A stretch of 42,150 nt of DNA from Terriglobia bacterium (lineage in GTDB: Bacteria > Acidobacteriota > Terriglobia > Bryobacterales > Bryobacteraceae): assembly GCA_021324615.1 (NCBI GenBank), contig JAJPIT010000056.1:1-42150 (forward strand). Direction: 5' to 3'. Below, piece by piece: positions 8,288 through 16,540 of this stretch (positions are counted from its first letter, which is position 1; each line of letters opens with the position of its first letter). A program made the position numbers and the translations under genes. The notes under the pieces are model-generated. The model ran no database searches. It worked only from the letters and a program-made list of their open reading frames with translations, and had not been told where the DNA came from.

Positions 8288-8895
8288 TCGGCGTGAATCC
8301 CCTCCAGGGCCTGCGCGATCACGGTATCGATGACGCGGTCCGGATCGATCCAGGGGAAGCGCGGCTTGGCGATCAGCAGAGAAGTGATCCCGTGAATTGT
8401 CGCCCACAAGGCCCGCGCGCTGGCCTCCAGATCGCTCACCTGAATCCGCCCCTGCCGCTGGCATTCCCGGAGCACCCCGCGCAAATGATCGAATGCCTTC
8501 TCCCCGGCGGCGTGGGCGCGCGGGCAGCGCTCGGGATCGTCGAACGGCTGCGGCATCATGAAGGAGATCTGATAGGAGTTCGGATGCTTCCGTCCGAATT
8601 CAATATAAGCGCGAAGACCCGCGCGCAGCCGTTCCACCGGATCGGCAATCGTCTGATCCAATTCGGCTTGCTTGCGGATCAGGCGGGCCAGCGTTTCCTC
8701 GCACAGGCAGTCGAGCAGATCGGCTTTATCCTGAAAATAAAGATAGATGGTGGTCGGCGAGTACTCGATCTTCTCGGCGATCTTGCGCATGGAGACGTTC
8801 TCGAAGCCCTCGCGCACGAACAGGTCGCGAGCCGCCTCAAGAATCTCCTGGCGAAGTTCCTTTTTCTCGCGGAGTCGACGTTCCTGCACGCCCAT
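8272..8895 (-). CDS. TetR/AcrR-family transcriptional regulator
   Basis: The 207-residue product has a standard TetR N-terminal DNA-binding domain: LRQEILEAARDLFVREGFEN (14-33), then MRKIAEKIEYSPTTIYLYF with the helix-turn-helix and the canonical TTIYLYF recognition end. The C-terminal ligand domain (about 75-205) includes a FGRKHPNSYQISFMMP segment found in TetR_C_33-like members. The start is the ATG at 8895, just downstream of a plausible promoter. The 3' end overlaps hpnK by 16 bp on the other strand. Its effector and targets cannot be told from sequence. Self-regulation is plausible because a palindrome lies upstream. It is the last gene of the long minus-strand run. Confidence 0.9.
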   Translation of the reverse strand: MGVQERRLREKKELRQEILEAARDLFVREGFENVSMRKIAEKIEYSPTTIYLYFQDKADLLDCLCEETLARLIRKQAELDQTIADPVERLRAGLRAYIEFGRKHPNSYQISFMMPQPFDDPERCPRAHAAGEKAFDHLRGVLRECQRQGRIQVSDLEASARALWATIHGITSLLIAKPRFPWIDPDRVIDTVIAQALEGIHADQSSR

Positions 8896-8908
8896 GGATC
8901 ACGCGCCA

Positions 8909-8937
8909 ACTCTAGCGTAGCCTAACCGGCTTGCCAA
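8909..8937 (-). promoter_or_regulatory. Putative promoter of the tetR gene
   Basis: On the minus strand, TTGGCA (8937-8932), a 17-bp spacer and TAGAGT (8914-8909) form a sigma70-like promoter. The -35 has one mismatch and the -10 two. The predicted start of transcription is about 8 nt before the ATG at 8895, implying a very short leader. Confidence 0.5.
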
Positions 8938-8960
8938 GGGCCAGTCCGGTCTTGTGCCGC

Positions 8961-8973
8961 TGCCAAATTGGCA
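8961..8973. repeat. 13-bp palindrome TGCCA-AAT-TGGCA upstream of tetR
   Basis: Perfect 5-bp arms separated by 3 bp, located 24 bp upstream of the predicted tetR -35 and 18 bp past the stop of the 8991-9902 gene. The arms share TTGGCA with the -35 hexamer. This would suit an operator for the adjacent TetR protein, but the small size makes chance occurrence possible. Confidence 0.3.
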
Positions 8974-8990
8974 TGGACCGCGAGCCCGCA

Positions 8991-9902
8991 TTATTTCTGC
9001 ACCGTCTCCACCTCCACATGCACGTTGTAGGTGTAGGTGACCGCATGGATGTTGATCAACCGCGCGCCTGACTCAGCGGAAACGCGCGAGTCGCAGCCGT
9101 TGGGACGGGAGTGATCGTCGGCGCGGCCGAAGGTGCGGAACGCGGCCGCCGCCAGCGTCCTCTGATACCAGTCAATCACCGTGGCGCAGGTATCGTTGGT
9201 CGGAAATTGAAAACGGATGATGGTTCCGTTCGAGGACTGCTGGACACCCGACAGCTCCGGAGTTGCACCCGGATAGATCGGGGCCCAATCGGGAATACGC
9301 GGCTGCGCGCGTCCGGTGAGCGTCTCTGGAGCGGCGCCGTGATTCCGCTCCACCGCGTTGAGGTGGATGATATTCATCACCTTCTCCGTGTCGCCTTGCG
9401 GGAGAGCGCGCTGGTACCAATTCACCCTGAGCGTGCGATGGCGATCGGGGGAATCCGCCGACACCTGCCCCGCGTTTCCGTTTGCCGCATCCGGCGAATT
9501 GTCGTCGTAGTCGCAGGCCCTTGAAGTCTGGACATCCCGGCCGCCATAAAGAAAACCAAGGCTGCGGAGCGTGTCCAGATACCAGAAGATGGCGGTGTTG
9601 CACGAGGCTTTGGTGGAGTAATCGGCGGCGTAGTAAATCTCCGAAGGCGTGCGCGTGATGGTCACGTCAGAAGCGAGAATGCTGCCCGGATAGATCGGCA
9701 CCCAATCGGGCATTTTCGTCTTTACGGAGGCGGGCTTTTCCGGCTCGACCGTGGGCGCATCGCCGCCAAGCGTATCGGAGCCGCGGTGCAGCGCGGCATA
9801 AAGGATCGCCAGAACCGCGGCGGCGCCAATGAGGAGCAGCGGCCCATTGCGTTTCCCCCGGCCAATCGGCGCCGCCGGCGGGGGTGGAGGGGGGTACGGC
9901 AT
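8991..9902 (-). CDS. Membrane-anchored protein with a duplicated domain, function unknown
   Basis: A 303-residue product. It starts with a Pro-rich cytoplasmic tip (MPYPPPPPPAAPIGRGKR), has one membrane segment (about 20-41), a low-complexity linker, and then two copies of an extracytoplasmic domain. Copy 1 begins PDWVPIYPGS (about 65-75) and ends CNTAIFWYLDTLRSLGF; copy 2 begins PDWAPIYPGA (about 205-215) and ends CATVIDWYQRTLAAAAF. Each copy therefore holds a W-x-P-I-YPG start, a cysteine and a C-x3-I-x-WY helix. A further cysteine in each copy (ACDYDD; GCDSRV) could form a disulphide with it. The family is not recognised. On the same strand as its neighbours; 95 bp separates it from tetR downstream. 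Confidence 0.8.
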   Translation of the reverse strand: MPYPPPPPPAAPIGRGKRNGPLLLIGAAAVLAILYAALHRGSDTLGGDAPTVEPEKPASVKTKMPDWVPIYPGSILASDVTITRTPSEIYYAADYSTKASCNTAIFWYLDTLRSLGFLYGGRDVQTSRACDYDDNSPDAANGNAGQVSADSPDRHRTLRVNWYQRALPQGDTEKVMNIIHLNAVERNHGAAPETLTGRAQPRIPDWAPIYPGATPELSGVQQSSNGTIIRFQFPTNDTCATVIDWYQRTLAAAAFRTFGRADDHSRPNGCDSRVSAESGARLINIHAVTYTYNVHVEVETVQK

Positions 9903-9956
9903 GAGGCCAATATATCCGAATCCAGAGCAGGAGATGGACGCCGGCTGCCGGAAAGA

Positions 9957-10817
9957 TTAGCCGGCCTTTCGCGGGCGCAGCCCTTCGAGCAGCAGGCCGG
10001 CGATCTGGCGGCCGTGATCGTAGGCTTCTTCATATACGGCGCGGCGCTCCTCGCGCGTGAAGCCGTAGCCGAGGCGGTAGAGGCGCTCCAGGGACAGGCC
10101 CGCGGCGTAGGTCCCGGCGTAGGCAATGGCCGCCTTGGGGATGAGGCCGCCGCCGAAGGGGATTTTGCCCACCAGCTCCCGGGCCAGCGCGCGCCATCCG
10201 AAAGCCCCGGCGACCAGGGAGGCGATCTCCGACTTCTGCTCGCGGAAACCGACGTCGCGGTCGCTTGCCGCGGCCAGATGAAACGCCATGCGGATCTGAT
10301 TCATGGTGAGGAACGCCGCGTCCGAGCCGAATTCGCCGACCGCCCAGCCGATGGAGAGGAAACTCGGAAGCACGTCGGGCAGGGCGGTGGCCAGGCAAAA
10401 CAGCGCGTTCTCCTTGGCGATGGCGCGGATGATCTGATGGGAGGCCTGCTTGCGGAACGGATAAAAATTGCGGGCCAGCGGAAGCGCCAGATCCTGGCGC
10501 GCGCGGAGAATGCGGCGCACGCAGGCATCGGGGGACTCGGGATCGAAAGAAAAGGCTTCGCGCGGGCGCAGCAGCGAGGATTCATAGATTTGCACCGGGC
10601 ATCCGGAGGCGCCGCCGCGCACCAGCAGGCGGACCGCGCGGGCGCGCCGCTCGGCGGAAAAATGGGGCGGCGCGAAGTAGGTTTCCATCCGCCCCAGCGA
10701 CTCCTCGGAAGCCGCAACCAGGCCGATGCAGACCGGCTGCCGCGCCCGCTCGCGGATCTCGGCCGGATTCAGCGTCGACAGCGCGCGCTTGACTTCGCGG
10801 AGCACGGTTAAGGCCAT
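9957..10817 (-). CDS. DUF697-like (YcjF-type) hypothetical protein
   Basis: The likely start is the ATG at 10817-10815, giving 286 residues beginning MALTVLREVKRALSTLNPAE; an upstream in-frame extension would run far into the preceding gene. The C-terminal third has two hydrophobic stretches, including FGGGLIPKAAIAYAGTYAAG followed by LERLYRLGYGFTREERR. This resembles the end of DUF697 proteins, which usually accompany or are fused to small GTPases. The middle (about 80-180) is helical and mentions no known motif. It overlaps the upstream gene's stop by 10 nt, so the two are probably co-translated. No GTPase partner is nearby. The DUF697 assignment is by eye and moderate; the gene itself is secure. 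Confidence 0.7.
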   Translation of the reverse strand: MALTVLREVKRALSTLNPAEIRERARQPVCIGLVAASEESLGRMETYFAPPHFSAERRARAVRLLVRGGASGCPVQIYESSLLRPREAFSFDPESPDACVRRILRARQDLALPLARNFYPFRKQASHQIIRAIAKENALFCLATALPDVLPSFLSIGWAVGEFGSDAAFLTMNQIRMAFHLAAASDRDVGFREQKSEIASLVAGAFGWRALARELVGKIPFGGGLIPKAAIAYAGTYAAGLSLERLYRLGYGFTREERRAVYEEAYDHGRQIAGLLLEGLRPRKAG

Positions 10818-12259
10818 GGCGAAACGGGTGCGCGAAACATCACCCGCGGTTCCTTCCTCCATTCTAGCGCCACGCCGAAGCGTTCCGCCTCGATCCGCGG
10901 CGAAAAGTATCGCAGAACGGCCTCGTTTGCCGGATGCCAGGCCAGAGCCGGCGCGACCAGCAGGAGCTTCGGCGGGCGCCGGGAAAGCGCCAGACCCGGA
11001 AAATAGCCGCGGTCGGGGAAGTCGCCGCGGTCCAGGTGCCAGGCCACCCGCATCCAATAGTCGAGCGCTTGCAGCGGCAGGTGAATGTTTTCATCGGCCT
11101 TGATTTCGATGATGGCCAGGCGGCCGTGGCGGTCGGCGGCCAGCAGATCGAACACGCTGCGGCTGCCCGCGGCGAACTGCGGCAGTTGGGAGTAGACCGG
11201 AGCAGGCAGCAGATCGGCGTCGAACCGCTGGAGATGGGCGCGCACCTGCGACTCCAGCCAGGACTCCGGCTGGCGGAGATACAGGGGGTTCAAACGATCG
11301 GCCGCGTCGGGATGGCGCATGCGGGCCAGCCCGGCGGCCAGACGCGCGACTTCCTCGATCGATGCGGCGCGCTCCCTATGATCGATGCCGCAGAAAATTT
11401 CGCGCCCGGTGACGCGGGCGAATTCCAGGCCGCGGACGGCGAGATGGATCGAGCCGTCCGGGCGATCGCGGAACTCGACGCCGCCGATCGCGGCGATCAA
11501 TTCCAGCCCGCGCGGGACGGCGGCGCGCCGGAGCGGCTCGATCCGGGTGTCGAAATTGGTGTAGTCGGCCGGATCGACGGCGTCCTCCTCGCCTTGATGA
11601 TGGACAAAGACGAGGAAGCGCGCGGCGTCCGGGTTGAGATGGCGGACGCGGTGGCAGGTGACCGCCTGCGCCGCGGCAGGGACAAAAATCGCCAGGCCCT
11701 CCACGCGATGTTTAAGGTCGCGGCGGCGGAGGTAATCGAGCCAGATCAGGCCGAAGCTAAGCGCGCCCTCGGGGGCGGGCGCATCCTCGGCGGCGCCGAT
11801 GGCGGCCAGGGCGGAGCCTCCGCGGCGCAGCAGGGCGCGCGGATAGCTGGGAGAGAGGCTGTGCTGGAGATCGGCTTCGGTGGACAGCTCCACGATGCGC
11901 CAGCCCGGGAAGTGGCGGTGGAGGGAGCGGCGGAACAGCTCGCGGTACTTCAGGCGCGCGCCGCGGCGGGCGGCGTCCTGATTGGCGGGATCTTCCAGAT
12001 CGAGCAGCGTGAGGCGGCCGGGCTTAACGCCGAAGCGCTCCACTTCAAGCTCCAGGCGGCCGCGCTTTTCCAGATGAATGGCGCGCACGCGGCGGACCAG
12101 GTTCTTCTTTTCATTCCAGCACTCCAGCGTCACGATGCCGCCGCGCGTGGTGAGCAGAAACGAATCGGGCGCGACGGCCATGGGATCGTCGCCGGGCTCA
12201 AACAACACCGGCCGCCGGCTCGACTGGAGAAATTTTTCGACCGCTTCGGCGATCCGCAC
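10808..12259 (-). CDS. Hypothetical protein with C-terminal PD-(D/E)XK-like nuclease fold
   Basis: The 483-residue product starts at a GTG (12259-12257), MRIAEAVEKFLQSS. The first 150 residues look like a mixed alpha/beta domain with DDPMAVAPDSFLLTTRGGIV. The C-terminal part (about 350-470) has SRSVFDLLAADRHGRLAIIE followed directly by IKADEN: an Asp, a spaced strand, and E-x-K, the arrangement of PD-(D/E)XK enzymes (Asp in FDLL, Glu and Lys in IEIK). This is followed by LQALDYWMRVAWH, a helix often found after the core. It could be a nuclease or an inactive homologue used for DNA binding. It is not next to a recognisable restriction or defence gene. It overlaps the DUF697-like gene by 10 nt. 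Confidence 0.75.
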   Translation of the reverse strand: MRIAEAVEKFLQSSRRPVLFEPGDDPMAVAPDSFLLTTRGGIVTLECWNEKKNLVRRVRAIHLEKRGRLELEVERFGVKPGRLTLLDLEDPANQDAARRGARLKYRELFRRSLHRHFPGWRIVELSTEADLQHSLSPSYPRALLRRGGSALAAIGAAEDAPAPEGALSFGLIWLDYLRRRDLKHRVEGLAIFVPAAAQAVTCHRVRHLNPDAARFLVFVHHQGEEDAVDPADYTNFDTRIEPLRRAAVPRGLELIAAIGGVEFRDRPDGSIHLAVRGLEFARVTGREIFCGIDHRERAASIEEVARLAAGLARMRHPDAADRLNPLYLRQPESWLESQVRAHLQRFDADLLPAPVYSQLPQFAAGSRSVFDLLAADRHGRLAIIEIKADENIHLPLQALDYWMRVAWHLDRGDFPDRGYFPGLALSRRPPKLLLVAPALAWHPANEAVLRYFSPRIEAERFGVALEWRKEPRVMFRAPVSPWP

Positions 12260-12332
12260 CTGAGGATAGAGTGCGGGCCGGAGAAATTTTTCTCACCCGG
12301 CCGGAAGGGCGGGACGGCTCCTGCCTGGAATT

Positions 12333-12680
12333 TCAGCTCCGCGCCCGGACGGCGGGGTCAAAGCCGCCGGAGGGTGGGGCTTGCGCGGCGCGCTTGGATC
12401 TCACCGCCTCCAGGTACTCCGACAGCTTGAGCGGCAAGCGCGCGCCCTTTTCCATGTGCCGCTGCACGGCCTTTTGATAGCGGCGCAGGGTTTCACGCTT
12501 GGAGGATTCGCGCAGGCTACAGCTTTCAATATCCAGGAGCAACTCGATCTCCCACGGCCGGAAGGTGTTGCGGTGCATGTTGCCGCGAAGCAGCTCCTGG
12601 ATCAGGCGGTTGAACTGCGCCAAAACCGCTTCGCTGTCTGGCAACGAATCGTGCATAGGTTTGGAACCGGGACGCTCCAC
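12333..12680 (-). CDS. Small conserved-looking helical protein, function unknown
   Basis: The frame from the GTG at 12680 codes for 115 residues. An ATG at 12656 (MHDSLPDSEAVLAQFNRLIQ) gives 107 residues and is the more natural start; neither has a clear ribosome-binding site. The core has HRNTFRPWEIELLLDIESC followed by SLRESSKRETLRRYQKAVQR and a charged helix, and it is rich in Leu, Glu and Arg. I believe similar short proteins recur in Acidobacteriota genomes, but no function is known to me. No signal peptide or metal motif. It lies in the co-directional run between the SirB1-like gene and the PD-(D/E)XK-like gene. Confidence 0.65.
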   Translation of the reverse strand: MERPGSKPMHDSLPDSEAVLAQFNRLIQELLRGNMHRNTFRPWEIELLLDIESCSLRESSKRETLRRYQKAVQRHMEKGARLPLKLSEYLEAVRSKRAAQAPPSGGFDPAVRARS

Positions 12681-12719
12681 GCATATCTATCGTCCCAATC
12701 GCTTCGAATCTTAGCATAT

Positions 12720-13541
12720 TCAGTTGAGGCGGGCGAGCCACTGGTGAATGGCGGCGAGCTGGCGGCGGATTTCCTCCTGATCGGCGGCCTCCGGCTCCAG
12801 CGACAGATATTTTTCCAGATCCCGGCGGGCCTCCTGGTAGCGGCGCAGCTCCACCAGCAGCATGCCGCGGAGTTTGTGCAGGCCGGCGATGCCCGGCGTG
12901 CCGACGCCGCCGCCGAGCAGCAGCAGATCCAGCGTCGCCACCGCCCGCGTCCAATCGCTCCGCCGCATGTATCCGCGGTGCAGATTCTGGATCATGCGGC
13001 GCACGATGTCGCGCTTGGAAACGCGCTGCAACAGCGCCGGATCGGCCACCCGCGAGCCGGCCAGCATGAAGCATTCCCGCGCGGTTACGGTGCGGCCCCC
13101 GTGGAACGGATCGATATAGGCGGCGTAGTTGCCGTCGTCGAACTCGATGACGAAGTGGCGCGGCAGGCCGATGCCGAAGACAGGCATGCGGAGCCGCCGG
13201 GCGATTTCCATGTACATTACCGAGAGCGTGACCGGAATGCCTTTGCGCCGCTCCAGCACCTGATTGAGGCAACTGTTCAGCGGATCGTAATAATCCTCTT
13301 CATTGCCGTGAAAGCCGAGCTCGTCGAACAGATAGCGCTGCGCGGTTTCGACAAAGTCGCGGCCGTCGTTGAAATTTCGCAGCCGGTCGCCCAGCCGGGA
13401 GGCGAGTTCGTTCAGGCGGTCCATGGCGGGCTGCGCATCCAGATCCGGAAACTGGATGCGGGCCAGATCGAGCGCGGCCAGATCGAGGCGAATCTCGGTT
13501 CCGTTCGCTTCGGCCAGAATCTGCCGTAAATACTCCACCAT
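12720..13541 (-). CDS. SirB1-family protein (transglutaminase-like core plus TPR)
   Basis: The 273-residue product matches the SirB1 family: DYYDPLNSCLNQVLERRKGI, then PVTLSVMYMEIARRLRMPVF, then GIGLPRHFVIEF, a degenerate transglutaminase-like core with the His of PRHF (the Cys of NSCLN occupies the nucleophile-like place). The C-terminal about 90 residues contain TPR-like helices (RYQEARRDLEKYLSLEPEA). The biochemical role of the family is not settled. The start ATG is at 13541, and the upstream sequence CACAAT lies only a few bases from it, so a leaderless transcript is possible. No signal peptide; cytoplasmic. Confidence 0.88.
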   Translation of the reverse strand: MVEYLRQILAEANGTEIRLDLAALDLARIQFPDLDAQPAMDRLNELASRLGDRLRNFNDGRDFVETAQRYLFDELGFHGNEEDYYDPLNSCLNQVLERRKGIPVTLSVMYMEIARRLRMPVFGIGLPRHFVIEFDDGNYAAYIDPFHGGRTVTARECFMLAGSRVADPALLQRVSKRDIVRRMIQNLHRGYMRRSDWTRAVATLDLLLLGGGVGTPGIAGLHKLRGMLLVELRRYQEARRDLEKYLSLEPEAADQEEIRRQLAAIHQWLARLN

Positions 13542-13631
13542 TCCTATTGTGGCGGATTCCCGGCGGGGCCGGCCAATACCGTCGCCGCTGGCGCGGTTGA
13601 GTTTCCCGGGCCGTCCGCGGCGGCCTGCGCG

Positions 13632-13958
13632 TTACTTCTTCATCCAATCGCGACGGGGCGGGGAAAAAACCTCGAACGCGATGGCGTCTTCCAGCGCTTC
13701 GGCGGAATGGGGCACGTGCGCGGGAATATGCAGCGATTCGCCGGTATTGAGAATGATTTCCTTGCCCTCGAGCAGAAAACGCACGCGCCCGGCGTGGACC
13801 GTGGTGATCTGCTCATTGGCGTGGCTGTGTTCGGGCACCGCGCCGCCCTTGCGCATCTCGAAGCGGGCGAGCGTCATGGTTTCCGAGTGGATCGCCTGGC
13901 GCGCCAGCAGCGGGCTGAGCTGCTCCTTTTCGACGGTCTCCCAGCGGTATTGTTTCAT
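13632..13958 (-). CDS. Single-domain cupin protein
   Basis: A 108-residue small beta-barrel. Cupin motif 1 is recognisable as PEHSHANEQITTVHAGRVRF (about 41-60), giving His, His, Glu as ligands; motif 2 is LNTGESLHIPAHVPHSAEA, with the last His as the fourth ligand. It could be a metal-binding isomerase, a dioxygenase or a simple sugar-binding cupin; the sequence does not decide. The ATG at 13958 is preceded by GAGG. It lies 15 nt downstream of ugd, so the two are probably co-transcribed; a role in handling UDP-sugars or uronates is possible but unproven. Confidence 0.85.
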   Translation of the reverse strand: MKQYRWETVEKEQLSPLLARQAIHSETMTLARFEMRKGGAVPEHSHANEQITTVHAGRVRFLLEGKEIILNTGESLHIPAHVPHSAEALEDAIAFEVFSPPRRDWMKK

Positions 13959-13973
13959 GGCGGAATCCTCGCT

Positions 13974-15338
13974 TCAGCAAGCCATCCCTAAGTACTTTAA
14001 CCCGGCGCGGGCGATCCGCGCGCGATCGAGAACCAGGCGGCCGTCCAGCACAATTTTGTTGCGCATCGATCCGGCCAGCGCGTCCCAATCAAGCTCCCGG
14101 TACTGCGGCCATTCGGTGACCAGAACGACGGCGTCGGCGTCCCGCGCGACCTCTTCGGCCGATTCGCAGCAAACCACCTTCAGCTCCGGATGCTCGGCGC
14201 GGAAGCGATCCATGGCCACCGGGTCGTGAGCCTTGACGCGCGCGCCGCGCTCGATCAGCTTGCAGGCGATTTCGATGGCGGGAGCTTCGCGGAGATCGTC
14301 GGTGTTGGGTTTGAAGGCCAGGCCCAGCAGGCCGATGGTCCGGCCCTTGAGGATGCGCAATTCCCCCAGCAGCTTGTCGATCACGCGTTCACGCTGGCGG
14401 CGGTTCACCTCGCGCGCGGCGCTGACGATGGGCATCTCCAGGCCATATTCCTCCGCCGTCGACAGCAGCGCGGCCGTATCCTTTCCAAAGCACGACCCGC
14501 CCCAGCCGATGCCCGATTGCAGGAATCGCGTGCCGATGCGCGCGTCCAGCCCGATGCCCTTGGCGATCTGCGCGATGTCGGCGCCGACCTTTTCGGAAAG
14601 CAGGCCGATTTCATTGATGTAGCTGATCTTCAGCGCCAGAAACGCATTGGCCGCGTACTTGATCAGTTCGGCCGAGGCCAGATCGGTGGAGATGAGCGGG
14701 ACGGCGCCCAGACCCTCCGGCCGCGGCAGGTAGGGCGGCGCTTGAAAGGTTTGATCCAGAATCGGGCGGTAGAGGGTGTAGAGCACTTCGGCGGTCTGTT
14801 CCTCCTCGGTGCCGATCACCACGCGGTCCGGATAAAGACTGTCGTGCAGCGCGCTGCCCTCGCGCAGGAACTCCGGATTGGAGGCGACGGCGAAGCTGGC
14901 TCCCGCTTTCTGCCCGTTGCGCGCCTCGAAGGCTTCGCGCACCAGCGAGCCCACCCAGTTGCCGCTGCCGATCGGCACCGTGGATTTGTTCACCACCACC
15001 GTGAAGCCCCCGGCCAGATATTCGCCGATGCCGCGCGCAGCCGCCTGCAGATACCGCAGATCGGGCGCGCCGTTGGCGCCGGGAGGCGTCCCGACGGCGA
15101 TGAACACGACCTGCGCGCCAGGGATGGCCTGATCGTACCGCGTGGTGAACTTCAGATTGCAGCGCGCCTGCTCGATGAGTTCAGCCAGGTGGGGTTCATA
15201 AAAGGGAACTTCCCCGGAGGCGAGCATCGCGATTTTCTTTTCGTCCGCGTCGGCGCAGGTGACCTTGTGGCCGAGGAAGGCCAGGCAAACTCCCGTCGTC
15301 AAACCGACGTAGCCCGTCCCCAGAATGGAAACATTCAC
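13974..15338 (-). CDS. ugd: UDP-glucose 6-dehydrogenase
   Basis: The enzyme oxidises UDP-glucose twice with NAD+ to UDP-glucuronate, a precursor of capsule, exopolysaccharide and lipid-A sugar modifications. The 454-residue product starts at the GTG at 15338 (MNVSILGTGYVGLTTG), the natural Rossmann start; the open frame continues upstream but only into the preceding gene. It carries the dinucleotide motif GTGYVGL (7-13), the substrate segment NPEFLREGSALHD (154-166) and the catalytic Cys283 in GWGGSCFGKD. The C-terminal Rossmann domain has GLLGLAFKPNTDDLREAP. The gene starts 5 nt after the ATP-grasp gene stop and is followed by the cupin gene 15 nt on. Confidence 0.95.
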   Translation of the reverse strand: MNVSILGTGYVGLTTGVCLAFLGHKVTCADADEKKIAMLASGEVPFYEPHLAELIEQARCNLKFTTRYDQAIPGAQVVFIAVGTPPGANGAPDLRYLQAAARGIGEYLAGGFTVVVNKSTVPIGSGNWVGSLVREAFEARNGQKAGASFAVASNPEFLREGSALHDSLYPDRVVIGTEEEQTAEVLYTLYRPILDQTFQAPPYLPRPEGLGAVPLISTDLASAELIKYAANAFLALKISYINEIGLLSEKVGADIAQIAKGIGLDARIGTRFLQSGIGWGGSCFGKDTAALLSTAEEYGLEMPIVSAAREVNRRQRERVIDKLLGELRILKGRTIGLLGLAFKPNTDDLREAPAIEIACKLIERGARVKAHDPVAMDRFRAEHPELKVVCCESAEEVARDADAVVLVTEWPQYRELDWDALAGSMRNKIVLDGRLVLDRARIARAGLKYLGMAC

Positions 15339-15343
15339 GTTTC

Positions 15344-16537
15344 TTATCTTACGACAGGCAGCACCGGCGACAATACGAAGCGCAGCCGCGAATGCGCCTG
15401 CCGGAGCGCCTGTTCGGCCTCCCGCGGAGTGGAGGCGCGCGCGAAGATAAATCCGGGATAGCTGGCGCCTTCCGGCAGCGGAAGCAGATGCTGTCCTTCC
15501 TTGGCGGTGATGACGACGTCTTCGATTCCGGCGACGCCGCGCGCGGCCTCGATCCCCTCGGCGCGAACAAAAACTCCCTCGCCCGGAACCGGGATCATCA
15601 TCACGCCGTGCGCGCCTCCGGCGAGCCTGCACCGCCACACGTCCTCTCCGGCGGCGTGCAGCAGGATGGCCTGTTCCAGAGTGACGCCGTTTTCAAAGCG
15701 AATCGCGCGGGCGCACAAGCCGCCGATGGGACGCGCGGCCATCTCCAACATCCACACGCCGCGATCGTTGACGCGCATCTCGGCATGGACCGGCCCATCG
15801 GTGAGCCCGAGCGCGGCGGCGGCGCGGCCCGCGGCATCGAAGATCGCGTCCTGAATCCGCGGGCTCTCGCGCGAGGGGGTCACGTAGATGGTTTCCTCAA
15901 AAAATGGGCCGTCGAGAGGGTCCGGTTTGTCGAACAGCGCGAAGACTTTCAGGCGTCCGGCGGTGAGAATGCCTTCGAGCGCGAATTCGCGGCCGGGAAT
16001 GAACTCCTCGACCAGGATGGATTTTTCATTTTCGCGCCCGGCGATCTTGCGGATCCGCTCGCGCGCGGCGAGAAATTCGGCGATGTTGCCGGCTCGGATC
16101 ACGCCGCGACTGGCCGAGAGCGCCAGCGGCTTGAGGACGCACGGAAATTGCCGGGGAGGCTCGTCCAGGTGAAATTCGGGCACGGGGAGATTCGCGGCTT
16201 GCAGGCGCCGGCGGAAGAGAAGCTTGTTTCCGGCGGCCGCCACCGCGCCGGGCGGGCTGAATCGCAAGCCGATCGCCTGCGCGATTTCCGACGCGGCCCG
16301 CGCCGGCCGGTCCCCCACGGCGGCGATCCCATGGAACGGCCCGCGCCGGCGGATTTCTTCGAGCGCGGCCAGCGGCTCATCGAAGCGGACGGCAATGGCA
16401 TCGTCGCCCCAGGGGTCTTCGAGCACGTGGCAGCGGTCGCTCGCCAGAACCACACCCCAGGCCAGCGACCGGGCGGCCTCGGCAAACGCCCGGATCTGAT
16501 AGCCGGTGGTGGAGGCGACCAGCAGGATCCGCTTCAC
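15344..16537 (-). CDS. ATP-grasp carboxylate-amine ligase
   Basis: ATP-grasp ligases activate a carboxylate as acyl phosphate and join it to an amine or thiol. The 397-residue product has an N-terminal pre-grasp domain (KRILLVASTTGYQIRAFAEA), a grasp core with FPCVLKPLALSASRGVIRA (about 130-148), ILVEEFIPGREFALEG and MLEMAARPIGG, and a C-terminal GYPGF-like lobe (PGFIFARASTPREAEQALR) typical of L-amino-acid ligase relatives. No signal peptide, so cytoplasmic. It lies between the zinc-ribbon gene (3 nt) and ugd (5 nt), which suggests co-translation. The substrates cannot be read from the sequence. Confidence 0.88.
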   Translation of the reverse strand: MKRILLVASTTGYQIRAFAEAARSLAWGVVLASDRCHVLEDPWGDDAIAVRFDEPLAALEEIRRRGPFHGIAAVGDRPARAASEIAQAIGLRFSPPGAVAAAGNKLLFRRRLQAANLPVPEFHLDEPPRQFPCVLKPLALSASRGVIRAGNIAEFLAARERIRKIAGRENEKSILVEEFIPGREFALEGILTAGRLKVFALFDKPDPLDGPFFEETIYVTPSRESPRIQDAIFDAAGRAAAALGLTDGPVHAEMRVNDRGVWMLEMAARPIGGLCARAIRFENGVTLEQAILLHAAGEDVWRCRLAGGAHGVMMIPVPGEGVFVRAEGIEAARGVAGIEDVVITAKEGQHLLPLPEGASYPGFIFARASTPREAEQALRQAHSRLRFVLSPVLPVVR

Positions 16538-16540
16538 GAA

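Noticed and set aside
10934-12430. 498-codon open frame on the plus strand
   Set aside because: Antisense to the PD-(D/E)XK-like gene; biased composition and no signal or domain.
14190-15461. 423-codon open frame on the plus strand
   Set aside because: Antisense to ugd, whose motifs are unmistakable.
15339-15638. Upstream extension of the ugd reading frame
   Set aside because: It overlaps the ATP-grasp gene entirely and the Rossmann N-terminus starts naturally at 15338.
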